The position numbers were made by a program, and so were the translations under genes. Shown here piece after piece: positions 40,879-53,428 of a stretch of 64,000 bases of DNA (its first letter is position 1; the number at the start of each line of letters is the position of its first letter). A model generated the notes under the pieces. The model did not search any database. It saw nothing but the letters and a program-made list of their open reading frames with translations, and was not told the origin of the DNA. Origin of the DNA: Gammaproteobacteria bacterium (GTDB lineage: Bacteria; Pseudomonadota; Gammaproteobacteria; Nevskiales; Nevskiaceae). The stretch spans positions 372,001 through 436,000 of the forward strand of contig JAPLSA010000017.1 in assembly GCA_026398815.1 (NCBI GenBank), written 5' to 3'.

Positions 40879-41348
40879 TGGCGGCGGCGAAGAAGCGGCT
40901 GCTGATCGTCTGGAGCAGCCAGACCGGCCGCACCCGACAGCTGGTCGAAGCGGCCTGCGCCGGCGCTGCCGAGTTCGCCGACGAGGTCGATACCGTCACG
41001 ATGCGCGCGCTCGATGCCGGGCTGGAGGCGCTGCTGGCCGCCGATGGCCTGATCGTCGCCACGCCGGAGAACTTCGGCTATCTGTCCGGCGCGGTGAAGG
41101 ACTTTCTCGACCGCACCTACTACCCCGCCGAGGGCCAGGTCGACGGCCTGCCGTACCTCGTGCTGGTCAGCGCCGGCAACGACGGCAGCGGCGCGGTGCG
41201 GGCGCTGGAGCGGATCGCCACCGGCTTCCGCTGGAAGCGGGTCGCCGAGCCGCTGATCGTGCGCGGCGAGCCGGACCCGGCCGCCCAGGCCGCTGCCCGC
41301 GAACGCGGCGCACTCCTGGCCGCCGGAATTGCCTTCGGGACGCTGTAA
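40878..41348 (+). CDS. Flavodoxin / NAD(P)H-dependent FMN reductase-like protein
   Basis: LLIVWSSQTGRTRQLVEAA, ATPENFGYLSGAVKDFLDRTYYP. Confidence 0.82.
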   Translation: MAAAKKRLLIVWSSQTGRTRQLVEAACAGAAEFADEVDTVTMRALDAGLEALLAADGLIVATPENFGYLSGAVKDFLDRTYYPAEGQVDGLPYLVLVSAGNDGSGAVRALERIATGFRWKRVAEPLIVRGEPDPAAQAAARERGALLAAGIAFGTL

Positions 41349-41380
41349 GCTCCCGATCCCGATTTTCGCCTGCCGTGCCG

Positions 41381-42526
41381 ATGAAGCTCGAAACCCTCGC
41401 CATCCACGCTGGTCGCCACCCCGACGCCGCGACCGGTGCAGTGGCGCCCTCGCCGATCCTGTCGACGACCTTCGCGCGCGACGCCGATGGCGAGTATCCG
41501 CACGGCCATCTGTATTCGCGATCCGGCAATCCCGGCCGCACGGCGCTGGAAACGCTGCTGGCGGCGCTGGAGCGCGGCGCGACGGCGGCGGCCTTCGCAT
41601 CCGGCTCGGCGGCCTCGCTGGCGGTGTTCCAGGCGCTGTCGCCGGGCGACCACGTGATCGCCCCGGACGATGTCTACCACGGCACCCGCACCCAGCTGCG
41701 CGAACTGCTGGCGCGCTGGGGGCTGACGCACAGCCTGGTCGACCTGACCGATCTCGACGCCGTGCGCGCCGCCATCACGCCGGCCACCCGGCTGATCTGG
41801 GCGGAAACGCCGTCCAATCCGCTGCTCAAGATCTGCGACATCGCTGGCCTCGCCGAACTGGCGCGCGCCGCCGGCGCGACGCTGGTAGTCGATTCGACCT
41901 TCGCCACGCCGGTGATCCAGCAGCCGCTGACCCTGGGCGCCGACCTGGTGATGCATTCGACCACCAAGTACCTGGGCGGCCACAGCGACGTGCTGGGCGG
42001 CGCGCTGATCGCCCGGGACGCCAGCGACCCGCTGTTCGGACGGATTCGCGACCTGCAGACCAAGGGCGGCGCGGTGCCGTCGCCGTTCGACTGCTGGCTG
42101 CTGCAGCGCTCGATCGCCACCCTGCCGCTGCGGGTCCGCGCGCAGACCGCCAACGCCCAGGCGGTGGCCGAGTTCCTGGCCGGCCATCCGGCCGTCGAGC
42201 GCGTGCACTACCCCGGCCTGCCGGGCCATGCCGGCCACGCGCTGGCGTGCCGGCAGATGCCCGGCGGCTTCGGCGCGATGCTGTCGTTCCAGGTGCGCGG
42301 CGACCGCGCGACGGCGCTGGCAGCGGTCGGCAAGGTGAAGATCTTCACGCGCGCCACCAGCCTCGGCGGCATCGAAAGCCTGATCGAGCATCGGGCGTCG
42401 GTCGAAGGGCCGTACAGCACCACGCCGCCGAACCTGCTGCGGGTGTCGGTCGGCCTGGAACATGCCGAGGACCTGATCGCCGATCTCGGCCAGGCGCTGG
42501 CGCCGGCAGCGAGTTGCCAAGGATGA
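41381..42526 (+). CDS. Cys/Met-metabolism PLP-dependent enzyme (cystathionine gamma-synthase/lyase type)
   Basis: LETLAIHAGRHPD, YSRSGNPGRTALE, HSTTKYLGGHSDVLGGA, FTRATSLGGIESLIEHRAS. Confidence 0.92.
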   Translation: MKLETLAIHAGRHPDAATGAVAPSPILSTTFARDADGEYPHGHLYSRSGNPGRTALETLLAALERGATAAAFASGSAASLAVFQALSPGDHVIAPDDVYHGTRTQLRELLARWGLTHSLVDLTDLDAVRAAITPATRLIWAETPSNPLLKICDIAGLAELARAAGATLVVDSTFATPVIQQPLTLGADLVMHSTTKYLGGHSDVLGGALIARDASDPLFGRIRDLQTKGGAVPSPFDCWLLQRSIATLPLRVRAQTANAQAVAEFLAGHPAVERVHYPGLPGHAGHALACRQMPGGFGAMLSFQVRGDRATALAAVGKVKIFTRATSLGGIESLIEHRASVEGPYSTTPPNLLRVSVGLEHAEDLIADLGQALAPAASCQG

Positions 42527-42536
42527 GGCCCGGCAC

Positions 42537-45125
42537 GTGCGGAAGGACGCCATCGTGATCAGCCACGAACGCAAGGCCTGGCTGCTGGCCGGCTTCCGCC
42601 GCTGGCAGCCGTGGCTGGTGACCGGCTTCGTGCTGTTCGTCGTCAGCCTGTTGTACGAAGCGCTGCACGGCATGATGGCCGAGCTGAGCTATGCCGAACT
42701 GGTCGGTGCCGTCGCCGACACGCCGACCTCGGCGATCGCCATGGCGCTGGTCGCCACCGCCATCAGCTACGCGGCGCTGACCGGCTACGACCACGCCTCG
42801 CTGCGCTTCGTCGGTGCCGTGGTGCCGTACCGGATCGTGGCGCGCACCGCGTTCATCGCTTACGCGCTGGCCAATACCGTCGGCCTCGGCGTGCTGACCG
42901 GCGGCGCAGTGCGCATGCGCATGTACGGCGCCGCCGGCGTCGAGGCCGGTACGATCTCGCGGGCCATCGCCTTCAATGCAGCCGCCTTCGGCATCGGCAT
43001 CACCGCCGTCGGCGCGGTGGCGCTGCTGTGGGGTGCGGCCGCCGTCGCGCCGATCGCCCACCTGCCGGTCGGGGTGCTGCAGGCGGTTGCGGCCGCCACC
43101 GTGCTGGCCACGGCGCTGCTGATCTGGCTGTGCTTCCGGGGCCGCACGCTGACCTGGCGCGAAGGCCTGACCTTGCGACTGCCGTCCGGGCCGCTGGCGG
43201 TGGAGCAGCTGGTCGTCTCGGCGGTCGACATCGTCGCCTCGGCGGCCGTGCTGTGGTGCCTGCTGCCGGGCGGCTCGATCGGCTTTCCGGCGTTCGTCGG
43301 CTTTTTCGCGATCGCCACCGTGCTCGGCATCATCAGCCATGTGCCGGGCGGCCTCGGCGTATTCGAGGCGATCATGCTGGTGGCGCTCGGCGGCGCGGTG
43401 CCGACCGACCGCCTGGCCGGCGCGCTGCTGCTGTACCGGCTCACCTACCACGTGCTGCCGCTGCTGCTGGCGCTGGCGCTGCTGATCGCCACCGAGCTGC
43501 GGCGCGGCGCGGCGGCACCGGTGACCCGCGCGGTGGTCAGCCTGTCGCCGGTGCTGCTGGCGGCGCAGACGCTGATCGTCGGCGTCTTCCTGCTGGCCAC
43601 CGGCGTCACGCCGGCCACCGTCACCGCCACCGACCTGCTGTCACTGGAAGTGCCGCTGCCGCTGGTCGAGGCGGCGCACTTCCTGGGATCGATCGCCGGG
43701 CTGGCGCTGCTGTTCGTCGCCCGCGGCATGCTGCAGCGACTCGATGCCGCCTGGTGGGCCGGCCTGGGGCTGGCCGGCGCCAGCCTGGTGTTCGCGCTGC
43801 CGCGCGGCCTGAGCATCCAGGAAGTCACCATCATCGGCCTGCTGGTGGCCGCACTCGCGCTGTCGCGCAGCCAGTTCACGCGCCGCGCCTCGCTGTTCGC
43901 ACAGCGCTTCAGCGGCGGCTGGCTGGCGGCGGTGGCCAGCATCCTCGCAGTGCTGACCGGGCTGCTGCTGTTCGCCTATCGCGATGTCGAGTACAGCCAC
44001 GAGCTGTGGTGGGAATTCGAAATCGACGGGCATGCGCCGCGAGCCTTGCGGGCGCTGGTGGCGATGGCGCTGATCACGCTCGGCTTCGCGCTGCGGCAGC
44101 TGCTGCGGCCGCCGCTGCCGCCGCTGGTGTTGCCGGATGCCACGGCCCTGTCGCAGGCGATGACGGTGATCGCCGATCAGGAGCACGCCGATGCCGGGCT
44201 GGCGCTGACCGGCGACAAGCCGCTGCTGTTCTCCGAATCCGGCCGCGCCTTCATCATGTTCGGCCGCCGCAACCGCTCGTGGGTGGCGCTGTTCGATCCG
44301 GTCGGCCCGCGCGAGGAATGGCCGGAGCTGGTCTGGGCCTTCATCGAACGGGCGCGCGACTCGGCCAGCCGGCCGTCGTTCTACCAGGTGCGGCCGCAGA
44401 GCCTGCCGATCTACCTCGACGCCGGCCTGAACGTCTTCAAGCTCGGCGAGGAAGCCTATGTGCCGCTGCCGGATTTCTCGCTGAAGGGCCGCAATCGCGG
44501 CAACCTGCGCACCGGCTTCAACCGCGCCGAACGCGAGGGCCTGCAGTTCGAGGTGATCGCCGCCGCCGACGTGGCCGCCCGGATTCCCGAACTGCGCGCG
44601 ATCTCTAACGCCTGGCTGGGCGCCCACAACACCGCCGAGAAGGGCTTTTCGCTGGGTACCTTCGATCCCGCCTACCTCGGCCGCCAGCCGGTGGCGATCA
44701 TTCGCCAGGAAGGCCGTGCGGTCGCCTTCGCCAGCCTGATGACCACCGGGCGCAAGGTGGAAGCCAGCGTCGACCTGATGCGCCACCTGCCGGATGCGCC
44801 GAAGGGCGCGATGGACTTCCTGTTCGTCAAGCTGCTGAGCCATTTCCAGGCCGAGGGCTACCAGCGCTTCAGCCTCGGCATGGCGCCGCTGTCCGGTATG
44901 GCCGACCACACGCTGGCCTCGAACTGGCACCGTTTCGGCGGCCTGCTGTTCGCGCACGGCGAGCACTTCTACAACTTCCAGGGCCTGCGCAACTTCAAGG
45001 AAAAGTTCGATCCGGTCTGGGAGCCGCGTTACCTGGCATCACCGGGCGGCGTCGCGCCGCTGCTGGTGCTCAGCGACATCGCGCTGCTGATCAGCGGTGG
45101 GCTCAAGGGCATGGTCGGCAAGTAG
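42537..45125 (+). CDS. mprF: Bifunctional lysylphosphatidylglycerol flippase/synthetase
   Basis: 862 aa; N-terminal multi-TM flippase (ISHVPGGLGVFEAIML), C-terminal DUF2156 domain (RNRGNLRTGFNRAEREGL, KGAMDFLFVKLL, GMAPLSGM). Confidence 0.92.
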   Translation: MRKDAIVISHERKAWLLAGFRRWQPWLVTGFVLFVVSLLYEALHGMMAELSYAELVGAVADTPTSAIAMALVATAISYAALTGYDHASLRFVGAVVPYRIVARTAFIAYALANTVGLGVLTGGAVRMRMYGAAGVEAGTISRAIAFNAAAFGIGITAVGAVALLWGAAAVAPIAHLPVGVLQAVAAATVLATALLIWLCFRGRTLTWREGLTLRLPSGPLAVEQLVVSAVDIVASAAVLWCLLPGGSIGFPAFVGFFAIATVLGIISHVPGGLGVFEAIMLVALGGAVPTDRLAGALLLYRLTYHVLPLLLALALLIATELRRGAAAPVTRAVVSLSPVLLAAQTLIVGVFLLATGVTPATVTATDLLSLEVPLPLVEAAHFLGSIAGLALLFVARGMLQRLDAAWWAGLGLAGASLVFALPRGLSIQEVTIIGLLVAALALSRSQFTRRASLFAQRFSGGWLAAVASILAVLTGLLLFAYRDVEYSHELWWEFEIDGHAPRALRALVAMALITLGFALRQLLRPPLPPLVLPDATALSQAMTVIADQEHADAGLALTGDKPLLFSESGRAFIMFGRRNRSWVALFDPVGPREEWPELVWAFIERARDSASRPSFYQVRPQSLPIYLDAGLNVFKLGEEAYVPLPDFSLKGRNRGNLRTGFNRAEREGLQFEVIAAADVAARIPELRAISNAWLGAHNTAEKGFSLGTFDPAYLGRQPVAIIRQEGRAVAFASLMTTGRKVEASVDLMRHLPDAPKGAMDFLFVKLLSHFQAEGYQRFSLGMAPLSGMADHTLASNWHRFGGLLFAHGEHFYNFQGLRNFKEKFDPVWEPRYLASPGGVAPLLVLSDIALLISGGLKGMVGK

Positions 45126-45208
45126 CCGACACCCGCTAGCGGATGTTCAGGGGCGATTCAGTGAGCCGCCCTTAAGGTCGGGTCATCGGTACGAACCCGG
45201 AGACATCC

Positions 45209-45553
45209 ATGCGCAAACTGCTGGCAATCGCCACCCTCGGTCTGGCTTCGATGCTGGTCCCGTTCACCTCGCAGGCCCACGTCGATGTCGGCGTATCGAT
45301 CGGCGTGCCGCTCTACGGCGCCCCGTACTACTACGCGCCGGCGCCGGTCTGGCGCGGCCCGGCCGTGGTCTATCGCGAATATCCGCGCCCGTACTACTAC
45401 AACGGCCCGGGCTACTACCCCGGTGCCTACTACGCCCGCCCCTATGCTCGTCCATACGATCGCGGCTACCGGCAGGGCTACCGCGATGGCCGCCGCGACG
45501 ATCGCCATGACGACCGCCGCTGGCGTGACGATGGCTACCGCCATCGCCACTAA
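45209..45553 (+). CDS. Secreted Tyr/Pro/Arg-rich low-complexity protein
   Basis: Signal peptide MRKLLAIATLGLASMLVPFTSQA, then YYY/RPYY repeats and a basic DRRDDRHDDRRWRDD tail. Confidence 0.7.
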   Translation: MRKLLAIATLGLASMLVPFTSQAHVDVGVSIGVPLYGAPYYYAPAPVWRGPAVVYREYPRPYYYNGPGYYPGAYYARPYARPYDRGYRQGYRDGRRDDRHDDRRWRDDGYRHRH

Positions 45554-45628
45554 GGTTCACGGAAGGCCCGCCGCCGGTGCCGGAAGGCCTGTGGCATCCT
45601 TGATCGTCCCCGCAACCGCCGAGCATCG

Positions 45629-45892
45629 ATGAACATGGTCCGCCGCCTGCTGCTGTGCTGCGTCATCGGCCTTGCGGCCTGCTCGTCGAAGGTCACGACC
45701 GAGAACTACGACAAGATCAGCCCCGGCATGAGCCGCGAGGAGGTGCATGCCATCCTCGGCAAGCCGGACGACAGCCGTGCCACCGATGTCGGCGGCGTAC
45801 TCAGCCTGAGCAAGGAAACCTGGACCGCCGGCAACCAGACGCTGACCGTCACCTACGGCAACAACAAGGTGGCCCTGAAGTCGTTCAACTAG
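45629..45892 (+). CDS. Small lipoprotein, SmpA/BamE-like fold
   Basis: Lipobox LAAC; NYDKISPGMSREEVHAILGKPDD. Confidence 0.8.
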   Translation: MNMVRRLLLCCVIGLAACSSKVTTENYDKISPGMSREEVHAILGKPDDSRATDVGGVLSLSKETWTAGNQTLTVTYGNNKVALKSFN

Positions 45893-45903
45893 GCTCGGCG
45901 GCG

Positions 45904-47250
45904 ATGCGTGTGCTCGATGCGGTCACCGCCGTGCTGGTCTGCGACGGCGAGATTTTTCTCACTCGCCGCCAGCCGCACCTGACGGCATTTCCCGGCTTCA
46001 GTGCCTTCCCCGGCGGCAAGGTCGACACCAGCGACGGCCCGCATCCGCTCGGCCATCCGCTGCTGGCCGGCCTGGATGCCCGGCTGCTCACCGCGCTGGC
46101 CCGCGAGCTGCACGAGGAACTGGCCTTCGATCTCGATGCCGCCCTCGCCGCTGACGACATCACCGCCGTCAGCCTGCTGGGCACGGCGATCTCGCCGCCG
46201 ATCATCGCAGTGCGCTTCAACACCCGCTTCTTCCGCATCGACCTGCGCCGCAAGCCGGCATTCACGCTGGAACCAGGCGAGCTTTCCGGCGGCGAGTGGG
46301 CCAGCGCCGCCGACTGGATGCACCGCTACCGGCAAGGCGCGCTGCTGCTGGCGCCGCCGACGCATGATGTGCTGACGGCGTTGGTCGCCCAACCGGGCAG
46401 CCTGCGGGTCAGCCAGCTGGGCGACTACGACCAGTTCGAAGGCACGCCGGAAATCGAGCCGCTGCACGGCGTCTTCCAGCTGCCGATCCCGTCGAACACG
46501 CTGCCGCCGGCCGATCGCACCAACGCCTTCATCATCGGTGATGCCGGCGCGGCGCGGCTGATCGTCGATCCGTCGCCGGCCAATCGCGCGGAGTTCGACA
46601 GGCTGTGCGCGCATCTGGTCGGGCGCGGCATCAGCGAGGTGTTCATCACTCACCACCATCCCGATCACCGCCAGTTCGCCAACGCGCTGGCCCGTCATCT
46701 CGGCGTGCCGATCGCGATGAGCGCCGATACCCGGATGCGGATCCTGAAGCGCCAGCCGGGCTGGCTCGACGGCCTGACGGTCCGCACCCGTGTCGATGGC
46801 GACATCGTCACCGCCTGGCTCGGTCATCCGGTGCGGGTGATCGCCGTGCCCGGCCACGACGAGGGCCAGCTGGCGCTGATGCCGGACAACCGCGCCTGGT
46901 GCATCGTCGGCGACCTGATCCAGGGCGTCGGCACCGTGGTGATCGCCGCGCCCGAAGGCGACATGGCGAAGTACTTCGCGACGCTCGAAAAGGTCATCGC
47001 GCTGCAGCCGCAGGTGATCTGGCCCTCGCATGGCTCGGCACTCGGCGGCACCTTCTACCTGGAGCAGACGCTCAAGCACCGGCGGCTGCGCGAGGCGCAG
47101 GTGAAGGCGCTGACCGAAGCCGGCCAGTCGGTCGACGCGATGCTGGCAACGATGTACCCGGACACCGATCCCCGGCTGCTGCCGCTGGCGCGGATGAACA
47201 TCGACAGCCACCTGGCCAAGCTGCGGGCCGAAGGCGCGCTGCCGGCCTGA
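45904..47250 (+). CDS. NUDIX hydrolase - metallo-beta-lactamase (LACTB2-like) fusion
   Basis: AFPGGKVDTSD...ARELHEELAFDL (Nudix-like with long insert) followed by VFITHHHPDHRQF, VPGHDEGQLAL, VGDLIQGVG, WPSHG. Confidence 0.87.
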   Translation: MRVLDAVTAVLVCDGEIFLTRRQPHLTAFPGFSAFPGGKVDTSDGPHPLGHPLLAGLDARLLTALARELHEELAFDLDAALAADDITAVSLLGTAISPPIIAVRFNTRFFRIDLRRKPAFTLEPGELSGGEWASAADWMHRYRQGALLLAPPTHDVLTALVAQPGSLRVSQLGDYDQFEGTPEIEPLHGVFQLPIPSNTLPPADRTNAFIIGDAGAARLIVDPSPANRAEFDRLCAHLVGRGISEVFITHHHPDHRQFANALARHLGVPIAMSADTRMRILKRQPGWLDGLTVRTRVDGDIVTAWLGHPVRVIAVPGHDEGQLALMPDNRAWCIVGDLIQGVGTVVIAAPEGDMAKYFATLEKVIALQPQVIWPSHGSALGGTFYLEQTLKHRRLREAQVKALTEAGQSVDAMLATMYPDTDPRLLPLARMNIDSHLAKLRAEGALPA

Positions 47251-47286
47251 GCTCGCGCTGTCGCCCGCGCGGCAGCAACGAGAAAA

Positions 47287-47312
47287 GGCGGCGCTGCCGT
47301 AGCCGCGCCGCC
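47287..47312. terminator. Stem-loop between convergent genes (GGCGGCGC...GCGCCGCC)
   Basis: 8-bp perfect stem, 10-nt loop, flanked by AAAA on the left (T-tract for minus-strand katG transcripts). Confidence 0.55.
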
Positions 47313-47362
47313 TCTGTGACGAGGCCCGGAGCGGCGCTCCGGACCCTGCCCGCCCAACCCGC

Positions 47363-49594
<2,232 letters not shown>

Positions 49595-49734
49595 TCAGCC
49601 CTCGTTGGAATGAATGTGGCGCGAGGGACTATAGCCATTGACTAAGAAATCATCTCGTAAAGATATTCATACGCTATATATACGGAGCCTATCGTCAGCT
49701 TGTCGAAGCGCGGTGAAATCGGCGCGTCGGGCGA

Positions 49735-50433
49735 TCAGCGCTTCAGGGACATGATCAGGCTCGGCTTCTTGCCGCTGCGGGTCTCGATCTTCACCGGCAT
49801 CCAGGCGCGTTCGGCGGCCAGCCAGTAGCGGCCGATCTTGTTCGGGTTGTCGATGCGATCGAGCCGGATGGTCTCGAACACGCCGGCCGGCGTCTTGATC
49901 GTTTCCCGGCCGACGATCTTCAGCTGGTAGTAGGTCAGGTTCTTGCGGTCGACCATCGTGAAGCGGGCGATCGGCGGCTCGGCGTCGTTGGCATGCTGGG
50001 CCACCCACAGCCGCACCGCCTGCTGCAGCGAAAAGCTGTCGACCGCCTCGGCCGGGATCTCGCGCACCTGGCCGTTCTCGTCGGTGACCTGCCGCTTCAC
50101 GTAGTCGAAATCGAGCCGGTAGCTCTGCTCATCGTCATCCTTGAGCACCGATTCGTAACGCTGCGAGCGCACCACACCGTCCTTCACGCAGAAGCGGCTG
50201 TACTGGTTAGGCGCGCCGAACAGGGCCTTCACGAAGCCGACCGGCCGGGTGTTGGTGTCGTAGCGGTAGCAGCCGGGCTGGCTGTCCGGCTTCAGGCTGA
50301 TGTCGGCCTCGCCGGCATTGATGCCGGCGTACTGCACGGCGTAGACCAGATCGAGATCCGGCAGCGGGGCATCGGCGGCACGAACGGAGGTCGCCAGCAT
50401 CAGGGCCGCGATCGCGGCAGGCAGCAGCTTCAT
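49735..50433 (-). CDS. DUF3108 domain secreted protein
   Basis: Signal peptide; YAVQYAGINAGEADISLKPD, AGVFETIRLDRIDNPNKIGRYWLAAERAWMPVKIE. Confidence 0.82.
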   Translation of the reverse strand: MKLLPAAIAALMLATSVRAADAPLPDLDLVYAVQYAGINAGEADISLKPDSQPGCYRYDTNTRPVGFVKALFGAPNQYSRFCVKDGVVRSQRYESVLKDDDEQSYRLDFDYVKRQVTDENGQVREIPAEAVDSFSLQQAVRLWVAQHANDAEPPIARFTMVDRKNLTYYQLKIVGRETIKTPAGVFETIRLDRIDNPNKIGRYWLAAERAWMPVKIETRSGKKPSLIMSLKR

Positions 50434-51104
50434 CGGAATCCAGACTCCAGATCGTCCAGGCTCAGCGGTTCGCGCAGCGGGCGGCCGCGGAATGCGGCGC
50501 CGCCCTGCTCGAACCGCAACTCGCCGCGCGCCATCCAGGCCACGGCCTGCGGATAGATCTTCCGCTCGACCTCGGTCATCACGCGCTCGGCAAGTCGAGC
50601 GGCGTCATCATGCGCGCCCACCGTGAACTTGCCCTGAATCACCGGCGGCCCGCCATCCAGCTGCGGGGACACGAAGTGCACCGTCGCGCCGTGTTCGGCA
50701 TCGCCGTCACGCAGCACGGCCTCGTGGGTATGCAGGCCCTTGTGACGCGGCAGCAGCGACGGATGGATGTTCAGCAGCCGGCCCTCGAAGGCGCGCACGA
50801 AGCCGTCGGTGAGGATGCGCATGAAACCGGCCAGCGCCACGATGTCAGGCTGCAGGCCATCCAGCGTGCGCGCCAGCGCGGCGTCGAAGGTGGCGCGGTC
50901 CGGGTAGTCGCCGTGCGGCAGCACCACGCATGGCAGGCCGGCATCACGTGCATACGCCAGCCCCTCGGCATCGGCGCGATTGCTGATCACGCCGACGATG
51001 GCAGCGGGGATGCGGCCATCCGCCACCGCCGCCTGCAGCGCCTGCAGGTTGCGCCCGCGCCCGGAGATCAGGACCGCGAGGCGCGCCAGCGGCTGGCCGT
51101 TCAA
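50430..51104 (-). CDS. purN: Phosphoribosylglycinamide formyltransferase
   Basis: [46 protein letters not shown]. Confidence 0.95.
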   Translation of the reverse strand: MNGQPLARLAVLISGRGRNLQALQAAVADGRIPAAIVGVISNRADAEGLAYARDAGLPCVVLPHGDYPDRATFDAALARTLDGLQPDIVALAGFMRILTDGFVRAFEGRLLNIHPSLLPRHKGLHTHEAVLRDGDAEHGATVHFVSPQLDGGPPVIQGKFTVGAHDDAARLAERVMTEVERKIYPQAVAWMARGELRFEQGGAAFRGRPLREPLSLDDLESGFR

Positions 51105-52234
51105 GCGTACTGCACGTGTTCCGCGTCGCCCGGCACCACTTCGCCGAGCATCCAGCCGCGAATCTTCTCGGCCTTCAGCAGCGCCAGCGTTTCATCGGCG
51201 TGCTTGCGCGGCACCACCAGCACGAAGCCGACGCCGCAGTTGAACACGCGGCGCATCTCGTCTTCCTCGACATTGCCCTGCGCCTGCAGCCAGGTGAACA
51301 CCTCCGGCCGCTTCCAGCTGGCCATGTCGACGACGGCGGTCAGGCCTTTCGGGAACATGCGGGTCAGGTTGCCGGTGATGCCGCCGCCGGTGATGTGGGC
51401 CATGCCGCGCAGCGGAATGCCGGCGTCGAGCAGCTTCAGCACCGGCTTCACGTAGATCGTGGTCGGCTGCATCAGCGCTTCGATCAGGGTGCCCTTGGCC
51501 AGCTGCTCGCCGTGCGTGGCGCGGCTGACTTCGAGGATCTTGCGGATCAGCGAATAGCCATTCGAATGCGGGCCGGACGACGGCAGCGCGATCAGCACAT
51601 CGCCCTTGGCGATCCTGGTACCGTCGATCAGCTTCTTCTTCTCGGCCACGGCGACGCAGAAGCCGGCGAGATCGAAATCGCCGTGCTGGTACATGCCCGG
51701 CATCTCGGCAGTTTCGCCGCCGACCAGCGCGCAGCCGGCCAGCTTGCAGCCGCGCGCGATGCCCTTGATGACGGCCGCGGCGACGCTGTTGTCGAGCTTG
51801 CCGGTGGCGTAGTAGTCGAGGAAGAACAGCGGCTCGGCGCCGTTGACCAGCACGTCGTTGACGCACATCGCCACCAGGTCCTGGCCCAGGCCTTCGACCC
51901 GGCCGGACTCGATGCCGAGCCGCAGCTTGGTGCCGACGCCATCGGTGCCCGACACCAGCACCGGCTGCTTGTATTTCTTCGGCAGCGTGACCAGCGCGCC
52001 GAAGCCGCCGACGCCGCCGAGCACTTCCGGACGGTGGGTGGACTTGACGATCTTCTTGATGTCATCGACCAGCGCATCGCCCCGGTCGATATCGACCCCG
52101 GCATCGGCATAGGTCAGCGACACCGGCGCTGCTGCCGGCGCAGCCTTCGGCCGGGCTTTCGAAGCGCGGCTGGCGGTGGCGGCGGGTTTCGTCGGCTTCG
52201 GCGACGGCTTGCTGCGTTTTTCGGCTGAGGTCAT
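51101..52234 (-). CDS. purM: Phosphoribosylformylglycinamidine cyclo-ligase with basic N-terminal extension
   Basis: [53 protein letters not shown]; extra Lys/Ala/Pro-rich N-terminus of about 38 aa. Confidence 0.95.
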   Translation of the reverse strand: MTSAEKRSKPSPKPTKPAATASRASKARPKAAPAAAPVSLTYADAGVDIDRGDALVDDIKKIVKSTHRPEVLGGVGGFGALVTLPKKYKQPVLVSGTDGVGTKLRLGIESGRVEGLGQDLVAMCVNDVLVNGAEPLFFLDYYATGKLDNSVAAAVIKGIARGCKLAGCALVGGETAEMPGMYQHGDFDLAGFCVAVAEKKKLIDGTRIAKGDVLIALPSSGPHSNGYSLIRKILEVSRATHGEQLAKGTLIEALMQPTTIYVKPVLKLLDAGIPLRGMAHITGGGITGNLTRMFPKGLTAVVDMASWKRPEVFTWLQAQGNVEEDEMRRVFNCGVGFVLVVPRKHADETLALLKAEKIRGWMLGEVVPGDAEHVQYA

Positions 52235-52294
52235 GGGCGCTGGAGGCTTTGGGGCCGTATGATTTTAGCCGTTCCCGCTCCCTTCCCGTGTTCC

Positions 52295-53428
52295 ATGACT
52301 CCAGCGGCTGCTTCAGAAAAGTCGACGGCCCTGTCGATGCTGCGCGAACACTGGGGCTGGTACCTGCTGGTCGGCGTGCTACTGACGCTGCTGTACCTGC
52401 TGGCGCCGATCCTGTCGCCGTTCGCGGTCGGTGCCGTGTTCGCCTATATCGGCGATCCGATCGTCGATCGCATGGAACGCCATCGACTGTCGCGCACCGT
52501 CGCCGTCTGCATCCTGTTCGTGCTGGTCACGCTGGTCACGGTGCTGGCGCTGCTGCTGATCGTGCCGCTGCTGCAGACGCAGGTGCTGTCGCTGATCGAC
52601 AACATTCCCAACTGGGCGCAATGGGTGCAGCAGGTGGCGATGCCGAAGCTCGGCCTGAAGATGCCGCGCGGCTACCAGCTCGATGTCGACAGCCTGCGCA
52701 AGTTCCTGGCCTCGCACTGGGACGGGGCAACCGATTTCGCGTCGATCATCGCCGGCTATGTCGGCCGCTCGACGCCGGCGCTGCTCGGCTTTCTCGCCAA
52801 CCTCTTCCTGATCCCGATCGTCAGTTTCTACCTGCTGCGCGACTGGGACCTGATGGTGGCGCGCGTCCGCAACCTGATTCCGCGCCGGTTGCTGCCGCAG
52901 GGCATCGCCTTCGCCAGCGAAGCCAACGACGTGCTCAGCGCACTGATCCGGGGCCAGCTGCTGGTGATGCTGGCGCTGGCGGTGATCTATTCGCTCGGCC
53001 TGTGGATCGTCGGCCTGAAGGTGGCGCTGCTGATCGGCATCCTGTCCGGCCTGGTCAGCTTCGTACCGTACCTGGGCTTCGTCGGGGGCCTGCTGGCCGC
53101 CAGCATCGCCATGCTGGTGCAGGAGCAGTCGATCACCGGCGTCGCCTGGGTGACCCTGGTGTTCACCGTCGGCCAGATGCTGGAAGGCGGCGTGCTGACG
53201 CCGATGCTGGTCGGCGACCGGATCGGCCTGCATCCGGTGGCGGTGATCTTCGCGATCATGGCCGGCGGTCAGCTGTTCGGCTTCGTCGGCGTGCTGGTGG
53301 CACTGCCGGTCGCCGCCGTGCTGGCCGTGCTGGTGCGCCACGCACTGAAGCGCTGGGCCCGGAGCCCGCTATATCTCGACCCCGGCGATACCGCAACGCC
53401 GGTACCGGAATCCGAAGCGCCTCCGTGA
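52295..53428 (+). CDS. perM: AI-2E family transporter / PerM-like permease
   Basis: About 8 TM segments; LVSFVPYLGFVGGLLAA, LEGGVLTPMLVGDRIGLHPVAVIFAI; divergent from purM and upstream of hda. Confidence 0.88.
   Translation: MTPAAASEKSTALSMLREHWGWYLLVGVLLTLLYLLAPILSPFAVGAVFAYIGDPIVDRMERHRLSRTVAVCILFVLVTLVTVLALLLIVPLLQTQVLSLIDNIPNWAQWVQQVAMPKLGLKMPRGYQLDVDSLRKFLASHWDGATDFASIIAGYVGRSTPALLGFLANLFLIPIVSFYLLRDWDLMVARVRNLIPRRLLPQGIAFASEANDVLSALIRGQLLVMLALAVIYSLGLWIVGLKVALLIGILSGLVSFVPYLGFVGGLLAASIAMLVQEQSITGVAWVTLVFTVGQMLEGGVLTPMLVGDRIGLHPVAVIFAIMAGGQLFGFVGVLVALPVAAVLAVLVRHALKRWARSPLYLDPGDTATPVPESEAPP

Noticed and set aside
49600-49735. OxyR-type ATAG-N7-CTAT tetrad upstream of katG
   Set aside because: Only fragments match on either strand; kept as a remark, not called as a site.
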